Shown piece by piece: positions 54,686 to 63,544 of a stretch of DNA of 64,000 bases; position 1 is the first letter of the stretch, and each line of letters starts with the position of its first letter. Location of the stretch: positions 1,136,001-1,200,000 of the forward strand of contig JAGYKX010000005.1 in NCBI GenBank assembly GCA_018401115.1, read 5' to 3'. Below the pieces are notes generated by a model. That model searched no databases and was not told the origin of the DNA. It saw only the letters and a program-made list of their open reading frames with translations. The stretch is from Flavobacteriaceae bacterium (GTDB lineage Bacteria; Bacteroidota; Bacteroidia; Flavobacteriales; Flavobacteriaceae). The position numbers and the translations under genes were made by a program.

Positions 54686-55673
54686 GAAATATAATGTATA
54701 TGGTTTGGGCAATGCCCTGGTAGATTTAGAGTTTCAGGTAAACGATCAGTTTTTCTACGATCACAAAGTAAAAAAAGGGTTAATGACCTTGGTGGACGAA
54801 GACACCCAGTACCGGTTGATTGGGGCCATTGACCATGACCAATTGGTGAAGAAATCTGGAGGCTCCGCAGCCAATACTGTGATCGCTGTTAGTCAGTTTG
54901 GGGGTGCTTCTTTCTATTCGTGCAAGGTAGCTAGCGATGAATTTGGTGACTTTTATTTGAAAGACATGAATGAGGCGGGAGTGAAAACCAATCTCGACCA
55001 AGGGGGTCGCGAAGCAGGCATTACGGGTAAGTGTTTGGTCATGATTACGCCCGATGCCGATAGAACGATGAATACTTTCTTGGGTGCTACTACCGACTTG
55101 TCTGTAAAAGAAGTAGATGAATATGCCATCAAAGATTCGGAGTATGTGTACATAGAAGGATACCTTACGCCATCCAATAGTGGTGTGGAGGCCATGAAGC
55201 TCACCAAGAAGTTGGCTGAAGAAAATGGTGTGAAAACATCCATAACCCTTTCCGACCCTTCCATTGTGCAAGGCTTTAAACAACAATTTGTAGAGGTGAT
55301 TGGTGCATCTGTCGATTTGCTTTTCTGTAACGAGGAGGAGGCCATGGCTTTTACAGGTACATCGAATATAGAGGAAGCACGGCAGGCCATGAAAAAAGAA
55401 GCTAAGAAATTTGCCATAACTCAAGGTAAAAATGGAGCCATCATTTGGGATGGTGATACTTTTATTGATATTGAACCTTATCCAGTAAAAGCGGTAGATA
55501 CCAATGGGGCAGGAGATATGTTTGCCGGTGCTTTTTTGTATGGAGTAACCAATGGCATGTCTATGGCGGAAGCCGGTAAGCTGGCGAGTTTAGCCAGTGC
55601 AAAAATTGTAAGCCAATATGGCCCACGATTGAAGTGGAATGAAACCAAGGAGATATTGAGGCAACTGAAATAG
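54678..55673 (+). CDS. PfkB-family carbohydrate kinase, adenosine kinase-like
   Basis: About 331 residues from the ATG at 54678 (MSKKYNVYGLGNALVDLEF). PfkB motifs are KKSGGSAANTVIAVSQFGG (signature 1 region), KVASDEFGDFYLKDMNEAGV, ITQGKNGAIIWDG and VDTNGAGDMFAGAFLYG (signature 2 with catalytic Asp and anion hole). The sequence is closest in style to bacterial adenosine/ribokinase-like kinases. Adenosine or inosine salvage is a reasonable guess but not proven. It is translationally coupled to the acetyltransferase-like gene. Confidence 0.88.
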   Translation: MSKKYNVYGLGNALVDLEFQVNDQFFYDHKVKKGLMTLVDEDTQYRLIGAIDHDQLVKKSGGSAANTVIAVSQFGGASFYSCKVASDEFGDFYLKDMNEAGVKTNLDQGGREAGITGKCLVMITPDADRTMNTFLGATTDLSVKEVDEYAIKDSEYVYIEGYLTPSNSGVEAMKLTKKLAEENGVKTSITLSDPSIVQGFKQQFVEVIGASVDLLFCNEEEAMAFTGTSNIEEARQAMKKEAKKFAITQGKNGAIIWDGDTFIDIEPYPVKAVDTNGAGDMFAGAFLYGVTNGMSMAEAGKLASLASAKIVSQYGPRLKWNETKEILRQLK

Positions 55674-55868
55674 ACGCCCAAGGAGGAGTGATAAGTAAAT
55701 CAAGAGGGCTACCGAACAGTAGCTCATTTTTTGTCTTTATGTGGCTACATAAATTCGTCGACCACCCTATGTTCCATTCATTGAGCTTACTATCCGTTCA
55801 TTTTATTTAACCTCATATTTGCTTGTGAATGCATTTATTTACAAATTGAATTATAAAAATTGAAAGAG

Positions 55869-57233
55869 ATGAGAAAATATAGTTTTATTCTAATGTGCTT
55901 GGCACTGTTGTTTACAACGGCCATGGGGCAAAACGTAGAATACGAGGAGTACGACCTTGACAATGGTCTCCATGTCATTCTGCACCAAGACAATACAACA
56001 CCCATTGTGACGGTGGCCGTTTTGTATCATGTGGGTTCGAAAAATGAGCCTCCCGGCAGAACTGGCTTTGCACATTTCTTCGAACACCTGATGTTCGAGG
56101 GTTCCCCAAATATTAAGCGTGGTGAGTATTTCAAAATCATACAAGCCGCAGGTGGGCAGCTCAATGCGAATACTTCCAACGACCGGACTTATTATTACCA
56201 GACTCTTCCTTCCAACCAATTGGAGCTAGGCCTGTACATGGAGTCCGAACGCATGTTGCATGCCAAAATTGACTCAACGGGAATTGCCACTCAAAAGGAA
56301 GTAGTAAAAGAGGAAAAAAGATTGCGCGTGGACAATCAGCCTTATGGTTCTTTTCAACAGGAAATGTTCAAACGAGCCTTCAATGGTACAAGCTATGAGT
56401 GGACGCCCATTGGGAGTTTTGAGGACATTGATGCGGCCAACGAGCAAGACTTTATAGATTTCTACAACACCTTTTACGTTCCAAATAATGCTACGCTTTC
56501 TATTGCAGGCGACATTGATGTGGAAGAAACCAAAGCACTTGTGGAAGCATATTTTGGCGAAGTCAAACGCGGAACCAAAGAAATCCCCCGCCCCAAAGTT
56601 GAAATTCAACCACTAGGGGAAGATGCCGAAGATGTAATTTTTGATAACATTCAAATACCAGCTGTTATACAGGGTTTTAGAATGCCCGCACAGGGCACAG
56701 AAGATTATTATGCATTGAGCTATTTGACACAACTATTATCGGGTGGTCAAAGTAGCCGCTTTCAAAAAACAATGGTAGATGAGAAACGCATGGCCCTGGC
56801 AGTGCAAGCATCTCCTCTCGCTCTGGAGTCTGCAGGTTTATTCATTACCCTTGCATTGCCCAATGGAGATAACTCCTTGGAAGACCTACAAGATGAAATT
56901 AACAAATTGATTGATGAGGTGAAGAATGAGCCTATTCCGGATAGAGAATTCCAAAAACTAAAAAACCAGATCGAAAATAGTTTCATTACCGGTTACAGTT
57001 CTGTTCAATCCATTGCAGAAAACCTAGCCAACTACCATGTGTACTATGGTGATGCGGCTTTGATCAATAACGAAATTGATCGCTACCGTGCAGTAACCAA
57101 AGAAGACGTTATGCGCGTAGCAAAAAAATACTTGGTTCCGGAAAATCGTGTGGTACTCAGTTACCGTCCGATGTCTGAAAAAGAACAACCGGAAGATTCA
57201 AAAATTAAGAACGAAGGAGGAAAAAACGAATGA
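55869..57233 (+). CDS. M16 family zinc peptidase, catalytic subunit
   Basis: About 454 residues from the ATG at 55869, with signal peptide (FILMCLALLFTTAMGQ). The inverted zinc motif HFFEH is at 69-73 in GFAHFFEHLMFEGS, with the third ligand in VVKEEKRLRVDN. The C-terminal M16 half has the substrate-binding pattern near SYLTQLLSGGQSSRFQKTM. It lies upstream of, and overlaps by 4 bp, a second M16 gene lacking the zinc motif. The pair probably forms an active/inactive heterodimer that degrades peptides in the periplasm. A near-match promoter, CATATTTG, lies at 55814-55821. Confidence 0.93.
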   Translation: MRKYSFILMCLALLFTTAMGQNVEYEEYDLDNGLHVILHQDNTTPIVTVAVLYHVGSKNEPPGRTGFAHFFEHLMFEGSPNIKRGEYFKIIQAAGGQLNANTSNDRTYYYQTLPSNQLELGLYMESERMLHAKIDSTGIATQKEVVKEEKRLRVDNQPYGSFQQEMFKRAFNGTSYEWTPIGSFEDIDAANEQDFIDFYNTFYVPNNATLSIAGDIDVEETKALVEAYFGEVKRGTKEIPRPKVEIQPLGEDAEDVIFDNIQIPAVIQGFRMPAQGTEDYYALSYLTQLLSGGQSSRFQKTMVDEKRMALAVQASPLALESAGLFITLALPNGDNSLEDLQDEINKLIDEVKNEPIPDREFQKLKNQIENSFITGYSSVQSIAENLANYHVYYGDAALINNEIDRYRAVTKEDVMRVAKKYLVPENRVVLSYRPMSEKEQPEDSKIKNEGGKNE

Positions 57234-59281
57234 GATATTTACTAAGCATGGCTTTGGTTTGTTTAAGCTTAACAACCATTGCCCAAATCGATCGATCAAA
57301 ATTGCCGGAACCTGCTCCAGCAAAACCCATTGAAATTGGTGATTACGAAAAATTTAAGCTCGATAATGGCTTAACTGTAATCGTTGCAGAAAACAATAAG
57401 CTACCAACCATTAGCTGGACGCTTTCTTTCAATACCAACCCTATTTTAGAGGGAGATAAGGCTGGTTATTCAAGTATTTTCGGACAAGTGATGCGTGCCG
57501 GAACCACCAATATGACCAAAGCTGAACTAGATGAAGCCATTGATTTTATGGGGGCTTCTATTTTTGTAGGTTCAGGTTCCATGAGTGCATTCAGTTTATC
57601 AAAGTACAAACTAGATGTGCTTAATTTAATGACAGATATGCTCTACAACCCTTCTTTTCCTGAAGATGAGTTTGAACGTGCCATTGAGCAGACATTGACA
57701 GGATTGAAGTCGCAAGATGATGATCCGGGTGCTATTTTAGGCAATGTGCGAGGGATTTTGAATTATGGTGCTGACCACCCTTTCGGTGAAATGGTGACTG
57801 AAGAAACAGTCAAAAACATTACCATGGATGATTTGAAGTCACACTACAATGAAATATTCAAACCCAATATTGCTTACTTAGTCGTAGTAGGTGATATCAG
57901 TGTGAAGGAAGTAAAAGACCTGACGGAAGAGTATTTTGGTGATTGGAAACCAGCCGAAGTAGAGTTGGATGAGTTCCCAGCTGCTAAGCGAGTGGATAAA
58001 ACCAAGATTTACATTGTCGACAGATCTTCCTCCGTGCAGTCCAACCTTGCCATAAGCTATCCTGTAGAAAATAAGCCAGGCAACAGCGACATGGCAGCCA
58101 TCTCATTAATGAATCAAATTTTAGGCGGTTCAGGACTCTCAACACGTTTAAACAGTAATTTGAGAGAAGACAAAGGCTATACCTATGGCGCCTATTCTAG
58201 TTTAGGAAGCAGTCGTTATTCTGCTACTTTTAACGCCTCTGCGGAAGTAAGAAATGAAGTTACAGATAGCGCCTTCGTAGAAATTTTTTCAGAACTCAAC
58301 CGCATGCGCAATGAAAAGGTAGATCCAGATGAACTTGAATTGGCAAAGAATTACCTCAGAGGATCTTTCGCCCGTTCTTTAGAAAGTCGATCTACGGTTG
58401 CTCAATTTGCGCTTAATTCAGAGCTTAATGATTTGCCTGATGATTATTATGCCAATTACCTGAAGCGAATTGACGAAGTGACTGCCGAGGATATTCAGCG
58501 TGTAGCTCAAAAATTTATTAGGCCGGAAAAAGCAAATGTCATCATTGTAGGAAAGGCCGAAGAGATTGCTCCTAAAATGAAAAATCAAGGGGAAGTAGTT
58601 TTCTTAGATACCAAAGGAAACCTTACGGATGACCCAACGAAAGTGGTCATTGCGGACATTGATGTGAATGAGATTTTTGATAAGTACATTGAAGCCATCG
58701 GTGGTCGTGACGCTGTAGATGCTGTTGAAACCTTACAGTATAAAAGCTCAGCCACACTGTCTATGGGCGGGCAGTCTTTGGATTTGCAGCGCAATGTGTT
58801 TATGAAGGCACCAGATAAGTACCTCGACTTAACCATTTTGCCGATGGGAGAGCAACGTCAAGTGTATAATGGGGGGTCAGGTTTTATGACAGTGGGTCCA
58901 CAAAAGCAACCTTTAGAAGGTGCTCAGTTGGCTCCATTGAAATATTTAGGCACCATGTTTCCTGAAAGGTTTTATACCGATCTAGGTTTTGAACCAACTT
59001 ATAAAGGAATAAAAAAGGTAGATGGTAAAGATGCACATAGAATCGACCTGAATATTGACGGCTTTGCGGTATCTGAGTTTTATGACGTATCTACAGGTTT
59101 AAAAATACAAGCAGATTTGGGCCAGAATGGTAAATATACTTTTACGGACTATCGGGCAGTAGACGGTGTATTGATTCCCTTTGGGCTGAAGGTGGTTCAG
59201 GCTGCTTTACCCGTGCCTTTAGAGTTTACTGTTACGGAGGCGATGATCAATGAACCCATCGATGATGCTAAATTCGATTAA
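57230..59281 (+). CDS. M16 family peptidase-like protein, non-catalytic subunit with C-terminal extension
   Basis: 683 residues with a signal peptide (YLLSMALVCLSLTTIAQ). Two M16 half-domains are present (about 30-470), but the HxxEH site is replaced by GYSSIFGQVM, so it cannot bind zinc in the usual way. The second half keeps LREDKGYTYGAYSSLGSS, the Arg/Tyr substrate-binding motif. An extra C-terminal domain (about 480-683; YIEAIGGRDAVDAVETLQYKS, FMKAPDKYLDLTILP) resembles the LolA-like domains attached to some Bacteroidota peptidases. It starts in the ATGA overlap with the catalytic subunit. A strong terminator follows. Confidence 0.9.
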   Translation: MRYLLSMALVCLSLTTIAQIDRSKLPEPAPAKPIEIGDYEKFKLDNGLTVIVAENNKLPTISWTLSFNTNPILEGDKAGYSSIFGQVMRAGTTNMTKAELDEAIDFMGASIFVGSGSMSAFSLSKYKLDVLNLMTDMLYNPSFPEDEFERAIEQTLTGLKSQDDDPGAILGNVRGILNYGADHPFGEMVTEETVKNITMDDLKSHYNEIFKPNIAYLVVVGDISVKEVKDLTEEYFGDWKPAEVELDEFPAAKRVDKTKIYIVDRSSSVQSNLAISYPVENKPGNSDMAAISLMNQILGGSGLSTRLNSNLREDKGYTYGAYSSLGSSRYSATFNASAEVRNEVTDSAFVEIFSELNRMRNEKVDPDELELAKNYLRGSFARSLESRSTVAQFALNSELNDLPDDYYANYLKRIDEVTAEDIQRVAQKFIRPEKANVIIVGKAEEIAPKMKNQGEVVFLDTKGNLTDDPTKVVIADIDVNEIFDKYIEAIGGRDAVDAVETLQYKSSATLSMGGQSLDLQRNVFMKAPDKYLDLTILPMGEQRQVYNGGSGFMTVGPQKQPLEGAQLAPLKYLGTMFPERFYTDLGFEPTYKGIKKVDGKDAHRIDLNIDGFAVSEFYDVSTGLKIQADLGQNGKYTFTDYRAVDGVLIPFGLKVVQAALPVPLEFTVTEAMINEPIDDAKFD

Positions 59282-59303
59282 GTAGGAATAAAAATCTTAC
59301 AAC

Positions 59304-59347
59304 AGCCGTTCCTGATGTTTTCAATTCCATCAGGAACGGCTTTTTTT
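59304..59347 (+). terminator. Strong rho-independent terminator after the M16 operon
   Basis: AGCCGTTCCTGATG (59304-59317) pairs perfectly over 14 bp with CATCAGGAACGGCT (59328-59341) across a 10-base loop, followed by seven T. The T run touches the stop of the convergent M61 gene. Confidence 0.93.
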
Positions 59348-61025
59348 ATTTCCCTATCCACCGTGTAAACAAGGACTCATCAGCGATTTGCACCTGATAT
59401 ACAGAAAAATAATCCGATGCGGTTCTTTCTAATTGCACCTTCTTTCGTTCCCCCATTCTTTCTATCTCTAAGAGACAAGTGTTCTCCTCAAATACCTTTG
59501 GATTGACCTCAATTAATGTATCATTCAAGCTCAATACTGCAGCGGCAGGACTAGCGGAAGCCATGTCGATCACTTTAGGATTTCCTTCTCGATGGCTTAA
59601 GCAAAGACCAAAATACCTCTCTTCTGGGGTTTGAGCTTTTTCTAAATCAAAATGAAGGCCAACTGTTGGGAGAAGTATAGCCAGCACCTCTTCATAAGGC
59701 TGTGTACCGGAAACATAATGGTTGAAGTATGGCGACAATGAATCACCATATACTTTCTCGGCAAGCTGCTGGTAATCTTGGTAACCATACCCTTTACCAT
59801 CGTTTAACCATTTACGCCATAGGGCTTTTATCACATCATCTAAACTACGTTTGTGACCCCACCGGGCACGAATTTTTAAATCCAGCATAAGCGCTAGCAA
59901 AGCCCCCTCGTTGTAAATAGACACTTTTCTGCCCGGTATGCCTTTTTCATAACCATCTACCCATAAATCGTAGGAAGATTCAGCTACAGAATAATGCTTT
60001 CTCCCTTCATTGCGAAAGTGCCTTTTGAGCATAAGATTAAGTTCATCTATGTACTCTTGATGACTGAATACGCCACTTCTAACCAAAAAAAAGTCACCAT
60101 AAAATGTAGTAACCCCTTCTGTTACAAAACCCGTTTCATGGTAGTTTTCTTCCTGAAAGTCATAAGGAACCAATTCTTTGGGTCGCATACGTATCACATT
60201 CCAGGTATGAAATAACTCGTGAGAGCAAATACCTAAAAACTTTTTATAAGACGATCTTTGGGATAGTTCCTGCCAAGGACCAAAACAAATTACCGTTGAA
60301 TTGTGATGTTCAACACCATGATAATGTTGAAAGGGTAGCGTATGAATGATATAATGATAGTCGCCGGTGGGGAAGCCACCCATGGTAGACATTTGCTCTC
60401 GGGTATAGGCTTCAAAATCTGCTTTCCATATGGTGTGATCCAAAGGGAAACCTCCATGGACATGTACATAGAATGAGATTGAGTTAACGGCGAAAGTATG
60501 GGTTTCCAATGCCGAAGCTGCCAAGAGGGGGCTATCTACGAGTTCATAATAATCTTTGGCTTCGAAAAAATTTGTATCTAATGACTTTAGCCCTGTTCCG
60601 ATCTTGAAATCTTTAGGAATAGTAAATTTCAACTGTATGGGTTGGTTCATGGTTTCCTTCACATACATCAGGCAGTTGATGGGATTGATGTAGCAAATCC
60701 CATCATTGATGTATGTACTACCGGCATCAAGTACATCGGCATAAAACTCATATTGGAGAGTAATTCGCGAAGCATAGAGGTGTTCTATTCTCCATGAAGA
60801 GGAGCTGGTTTTGCGAATAGATAAAGAATTACCGATGGAATCCAAAGCTCGGACATTCCTTATTCTAGCTGCAAAAGTATTGATTTGATACCTGCCCGGC
60901 CGCCAGCGGGGTAAGTAGGTTTCAGTAAAAGATCTTCCATGTACATCTAACTCATAACTCACTTGGAGAAATTGCTGATTAGGTTGCTGGTAAGCGAGGG
61001 TGTAAATATTCTTTTCAGTGGCCAT
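59346..61025 (-). CDS. M61 family metallopeptidase (glycyl aminopeptidase-like)
   Basis: 559 residues. The N-terminal beta-sandwich domain (about 1-165) is followed by the gluzincin catalytic domain. The latter has HELFH in ICSHELFHTWNVIRMRP and the third ligand Glu in VTEGVTTFYGDFF. The C-terminal PDZ-like region lies about 455-559. There is no signal peptide, so it appears cytosolic, unlike some secreted relatives. M61 enzymes trim N-terminal Gly or Ala from peptides. It converges on the M16 operon and has its own predicted promoter. Confidence 0.92.
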   Translation of the reverse strand: MATEKNIYTLAYQQPNQQFLQVSYELDVHGRSFTETYLPRWRPGRYQINTFAARIRNVRALDSIGNSLSIRKTSSSSWRIEHLYASRITLQYEFYADVLDAGSTYINDGICYINPINCLMYVKETMNQPIQLKFTIPKDFKIGTGLKSLDTNFFEAKDYYELVDSPLLAASALETHTFAVNSISFYVHVHGGFPLDHTIWKADFEAYTREQMSTMGGFPTGDYHYIIHTLPFQHYHGVEHHNSTVICFGPWQELSQRSSYKKFLGICSHELFHTWNVIRMRPKELVPYDFQEENYHETGFVTEGVTTFYGDFFLVRSGVFSHQEYIDELNLMLKRHFRNEGRKHYSVAESSYDLWVDGYEKGIPGRKVSIYNEGALLALMLDLKIRARWGHKRSLDDVIKALWRKWLNDGKGYGYQDYQQLAEKVYGDSLSPYFNHYVSGTQPYEEVLAILLPTVGLHFDLEKAQTPEERYFGLCLSHREGNPKVIDMASASPAAAVLSLNDTLIEVNPKVFEENTCLLEIERMGERKKVQLERTASDYFSVYQVQIADESLFTRWIGK

Positions 61026-61068
61026 ATCCTAAGCTAGTTCACGTTCGTGTACTTCATTGATTTGTTGT

Positions 61069-61076
61069 CAAATATA
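61069..61076 (-). promoter_or_regulatory. Predicted -7 box of the M61 peptidase gene
   Basis: Minus strand TATATTTG, an exact TAnnTTTG match. The start near 61062 gives a 37-base leader to the ATG at 61025. No clear -33. Confidence 0.45.
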
Positions 61077-61209
61077 GACCTTTTGAAAAGGAGTAAGAAG
61101 AGCAGTGCAAGCATCTTTTCCATAGCTACACCTTTTTTATGGCCAGGAAATGCCATGCAATCGGTTTGCTGTTTATGTTGGCAAACATGTGATTAATTAT
61201 AAGGGCTTG

Positions 61210-61240
61210 TTGGCAAATCAAAAAAAGCTAACTATCTTTG
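61210..61240 (+). promoter_or_regulatory. Predicted promoter of rpmH-rnpA
   Basis: TTG at 61210-61212, a 20-base spacer and an exact TATCTTTG at 61233-61240: a complete match to the Bacteroidota promoter consensus. The start near 61247 gives a leader of about 33 bases before rpmH. Confidence 0.7.
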
Positions 61241-61279
61241 CAATCCTTTTGGAAAAGACGATTAAGACATTAAGATAAA

Positions 61280-61438
61280 ATGAAAAGAACATTCCAACCT
61301 TCGCAGAGAAAAAGAAAGAACAAGCATGGTTTCCGTGCACGTATGGAATCTGCCAATGGCAGACGTGTATTGGCAAGCAGAAGAGCGAAAGGTCGTCATA
61401 GATTGACCGTTTCAGACGAAAAAACACACAAGAAGTAA
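61280..61438 (+). CDS. rpmH: 50S ribosomal protein L34
   Basis: 52 residues, strongly basic. It begins [18 protein letters not shown], continues [26 protein letters not shown] and ends THKK, the conserved L34 pattern. It is a structural protein of the large ribosomal subunit. It lies 31 bases upstream of rnpA, the nearly universal rpmH-rnpA order. In many bacteria this pair lies near the replication origin; no dnaA or DnaA-box cluster is seen in this window. Confidence 0.97.
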   Translation: MKRTFQPSQRKRKNKHGFRARMESANGRRVLASRRAKGRHRLTVSDEKTHKK

Positions 61439-61469
61439 TTTTTCGCTTTCCTTTGATTAATTTGAGCTC

Positions 61470-61898
61470 GTGGAGCACAAATTAGCAACAGACCGCCCAA
61501 ATCAGTCCTTTTCAAAACAGGAAAGGATACGCAGCAAAAAAGAAATAGAGGAGCTTTTTAACAAAGGCTCCTATTTTTATTTATACCCATTTAAGGTTTT
61601 TTACCGCTTTTTGGAGGGGGATTCAGCACCCCATTCGGTGCTCATTTCTGTTCCGAAACGAAATTTTAAAAAAGCAGTAGACAGGAATTTCATTAAGCGC
61701 CAAATCAAAGAGGCTTATCGGACGCAAAAACAGGTTTTGTTCGAGACTCCTATGCCCAGATTACAATTTGCCTACGTTTATACTGCGAAGGACAAACAGA
61801 ATTCGGCCGTTATCAAGAACAAACTATTGAAAAGTTTGAAACGTTTGCTAGATGAATGGTCTCATTCAACTAAAATGAAAGGAAATGAAAACATCTAA
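61470..61898 (+). CDS. rnpA: Ribonuclease P protein component
   Basis: 142 residues from a GTG at 61470; no earlier ATG is in frame. It has the RNR motif region KRNFKKAVDRNFIKRQIKEAYR (about residues 63-84), which binds the RNase P RNA, and a preceding SKKEIEELFNKGSYFYLYPFKVFY strand-helix. It helps the catalytic RNA remove 5' leaders from pre-tRNAs. Its 3' end overlaps the start of the S41 protease by 14 bp, so the protease is probably co-transcribed. Confidence 0.94.
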   Translation: MEHKLATDRPNQSFSKQERIRSKKEIEELFNKGSYFYLYPFKVFYRFLEGDSAPHSVLISVPKRNFKKAVDRNFIKRQIKEAYRTQKQVLFETPMPRLQFAYVYTAKDKQNSAVIKNKLLKSLKRLLDEWSHSTKMKGNENI

Positions 61899-63543
61899 AA
61901 AGCTTTTTGCTTTACTCATTACGTTATTTCTGGCTGTGAGTCTATTGGCTTTTCAACGTCCCGGAAACGATAAATATTTCGAGATTTTAAAGAACCTCGA
62001 TATTTTCGCCACCCTTTACAAAGAAGTAAATAATAACTATGTGGATGACTTGAATCCAAATGCATTGATGAAAGTAGGCATAGAATCCATGCTGGAAACC
62101 TTAGATCCTTACACGGTTTATTACTCAGAAGACGAAATCGAGGATGCCAGAACCGAAAATACCGGCGAATATGGTGGCATTGGAGCTGTTATTGGTGAAA
62201 AAGATGGAGGACGCGTCATGGTAATTTTACCTGATAAAGATTCTCCCGCAGAACGAGCAGGTTTACAAAGAGGAGATGAAATCTTAAGCATTAATGGTAT
62301 TGAGGTACAAGGTAATTATGAAAGAGCGGCTAGTCAATTAAGGGGGCAGGCCAACTCGGTCATTGAATTAATGGTAAAATCTCCCAATGGGGCTTCTCGA
62401 ACAATCGAGGTGCAACTCGATAAAATTACCGTCCCTAGCGTTCCTTACAGTGAACTTCTGGAAGGAGATATAGCCTACATCAAACTCACAGGATTTACAG
62501 CTACAGCCTCTAGTGAAGTGCGTTCGGCGCTTCGTGACTTGAAAAAACAAGGAGCCAATAGGGTCATGCTAGATTTACGCGATAATGGGGGAGGGCTACT
62601 TTCGGAAGCTGTAAATGTTTCCAATCTTTTTATTCCGAAAAATGAATTGGTGGTAACAACCAAAGGGAAACTTGAAGAAATGAATAGTTCCTACAAAACA
62701 CCTCGTACCTCTTTTGACGAGGATATTCCTGTTGCGATTTTGATCAATGAGAAAAGTGCTTCTGCATCAGAAATTGTAGCTGGGGTTATGCAAGATTATG
62801 ACCGAGGGATATTGGTCGGTAGAAAGTCCTTTGGTAAGGGTTTGGTACAACGAACCATGCCCTTGTCTTACAATACGCAATTGAAAGTCACCATTGCTAA
62901 ATACTATATTCCGAGTAACCGGTCGATTCAGGCCATAGATTATACCAACAGAAACCCCGATGGCAGCGTAGGGAAGATTTCGGATGCCTTGAAGACAGCC
63001 TTCAAGACCAAAGGAGGAAGAACGGTTTATGATGGAGGTGGCATAGACCCTGATTTTTTGGTGGAGGAAGAAGAGTTATCGCCTTTTACCCAAGCACTCC
63101 TGAAGGAGGATATGTTTTTTCTTTTTGGAAATGATTACCTAGAGGAAGTGCAAACCATTAAGGAAGTGAAAAATTTTCTTCTAGAGGAAGTATGGCTTCG
63201 TACTTTTGAGCAATGGCTGCGGCAGAAGAACTTCAAATACGAAACAGAGGTGACCGATGAATTGAAAACCATTGCATCATGGGCTGAAAGAGAAGGTCAG
63301 TCGGCTTTACTAAAGAATCTATTGTCAGAATTAGAAAAGGAGTTGAATCAAGAATTACCAGAATTGGTAGCAAAGCACAAAGATGAGCTTTTAAATCAGC
63401 TGACATTGGAGTTCGTAACCCGGCAACATCTTAACATTGGTCAAATCAAAAGGGCACTTCACGAAGACAAAGAAGTACAAAAAGCCATGGAGATTTTAGG
63501 AGATGAGAAAAGGTATCAAGAAGCATTAAGGCCAAAGCAATAG
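61885..63543 (+). CDS. S41 family carboxyl-terminal processing protease
   Basis: 552 residues. An N-terminal membrane anchor or signal (KLFALLITLFLAVSLLAF) leads into a PDZ domain (about 92-180; GGIGAVIGEKDGGRVMVILP, GLQRGDEILSINGIEV). The S41 catalytic core follows, with Ser293 in EKSASASEIVAG and Lys318 in KSFGKGLVQ, the Ser-Lys dyad of CtpA/Prc proteases. A long acidic helical C-terminal tail (about 400-552) is typical of Bacteroidota members. It trims or degrades periplasmic proteins. It overlaps rnpA and is 1 base from the TauE/SafE gene. Confidence 0.94.
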   Translation: MKTSKKLFALLITLFLAVSLLAFQRPGNDKYFEILKNLDIFATLYKEVNNNYVDDLNPNALMKVGIESMLETLDPYTVYYSEDEIEDARTENTGEYGGIGAVIGEKDGGRVMVILPDKDSPAERAGLQRGDEILSINGIEVQGNYERAASQLRGQANSVIELMVKSPNGASRTIEVQLDKITVPSVPYSELLEGDIAYIKLTGFTATASSEVRSALRDLKKQGANRVMLDLRDNGGGLLSEAVNVSNLFIPKNELVVTTKGKLEEMNSSYKTPRTSFDEDIPVAILINEKSASASEIVAGVMQDYDRGILVGRKSFGKGLVQRTMPLSYNTQLKVTIAKYYIPSNRSIQAIDYTNRNPDGSVGKISDALKTAFKTKGGRTVYDGGGIDPDFLVEEEELSPFTQALLKEDMFFLFGNDYLEEVQTIKEVKNFLLEEVWLRTFEQWLRQKNFKYETEVTDELKTIASWAEREGQSALLKNLLSELEKELNQELPELVAKHKDELLNQLTLEFVTRQHLNIGQIKRALHEDKEVQKAMEILGDEKRYQEALRPKQ

Positions 63544-63544
63544 C

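Noticed and set aside
54780..55424. 214-codon minus-strand frame opposite the PfkB kinase
   Set aside because: The composition (Cys/His/Phe-rich, no domain) is typical of an antisense shadow of a conserved gene.
61026..61279. Replication origin next to rpmH-rnpA
   Set aside because: Gene order is suggestive in some bacteria, but no dnaA gene, DnaA-box cluster or AT-rich unwinding element was recognised here.
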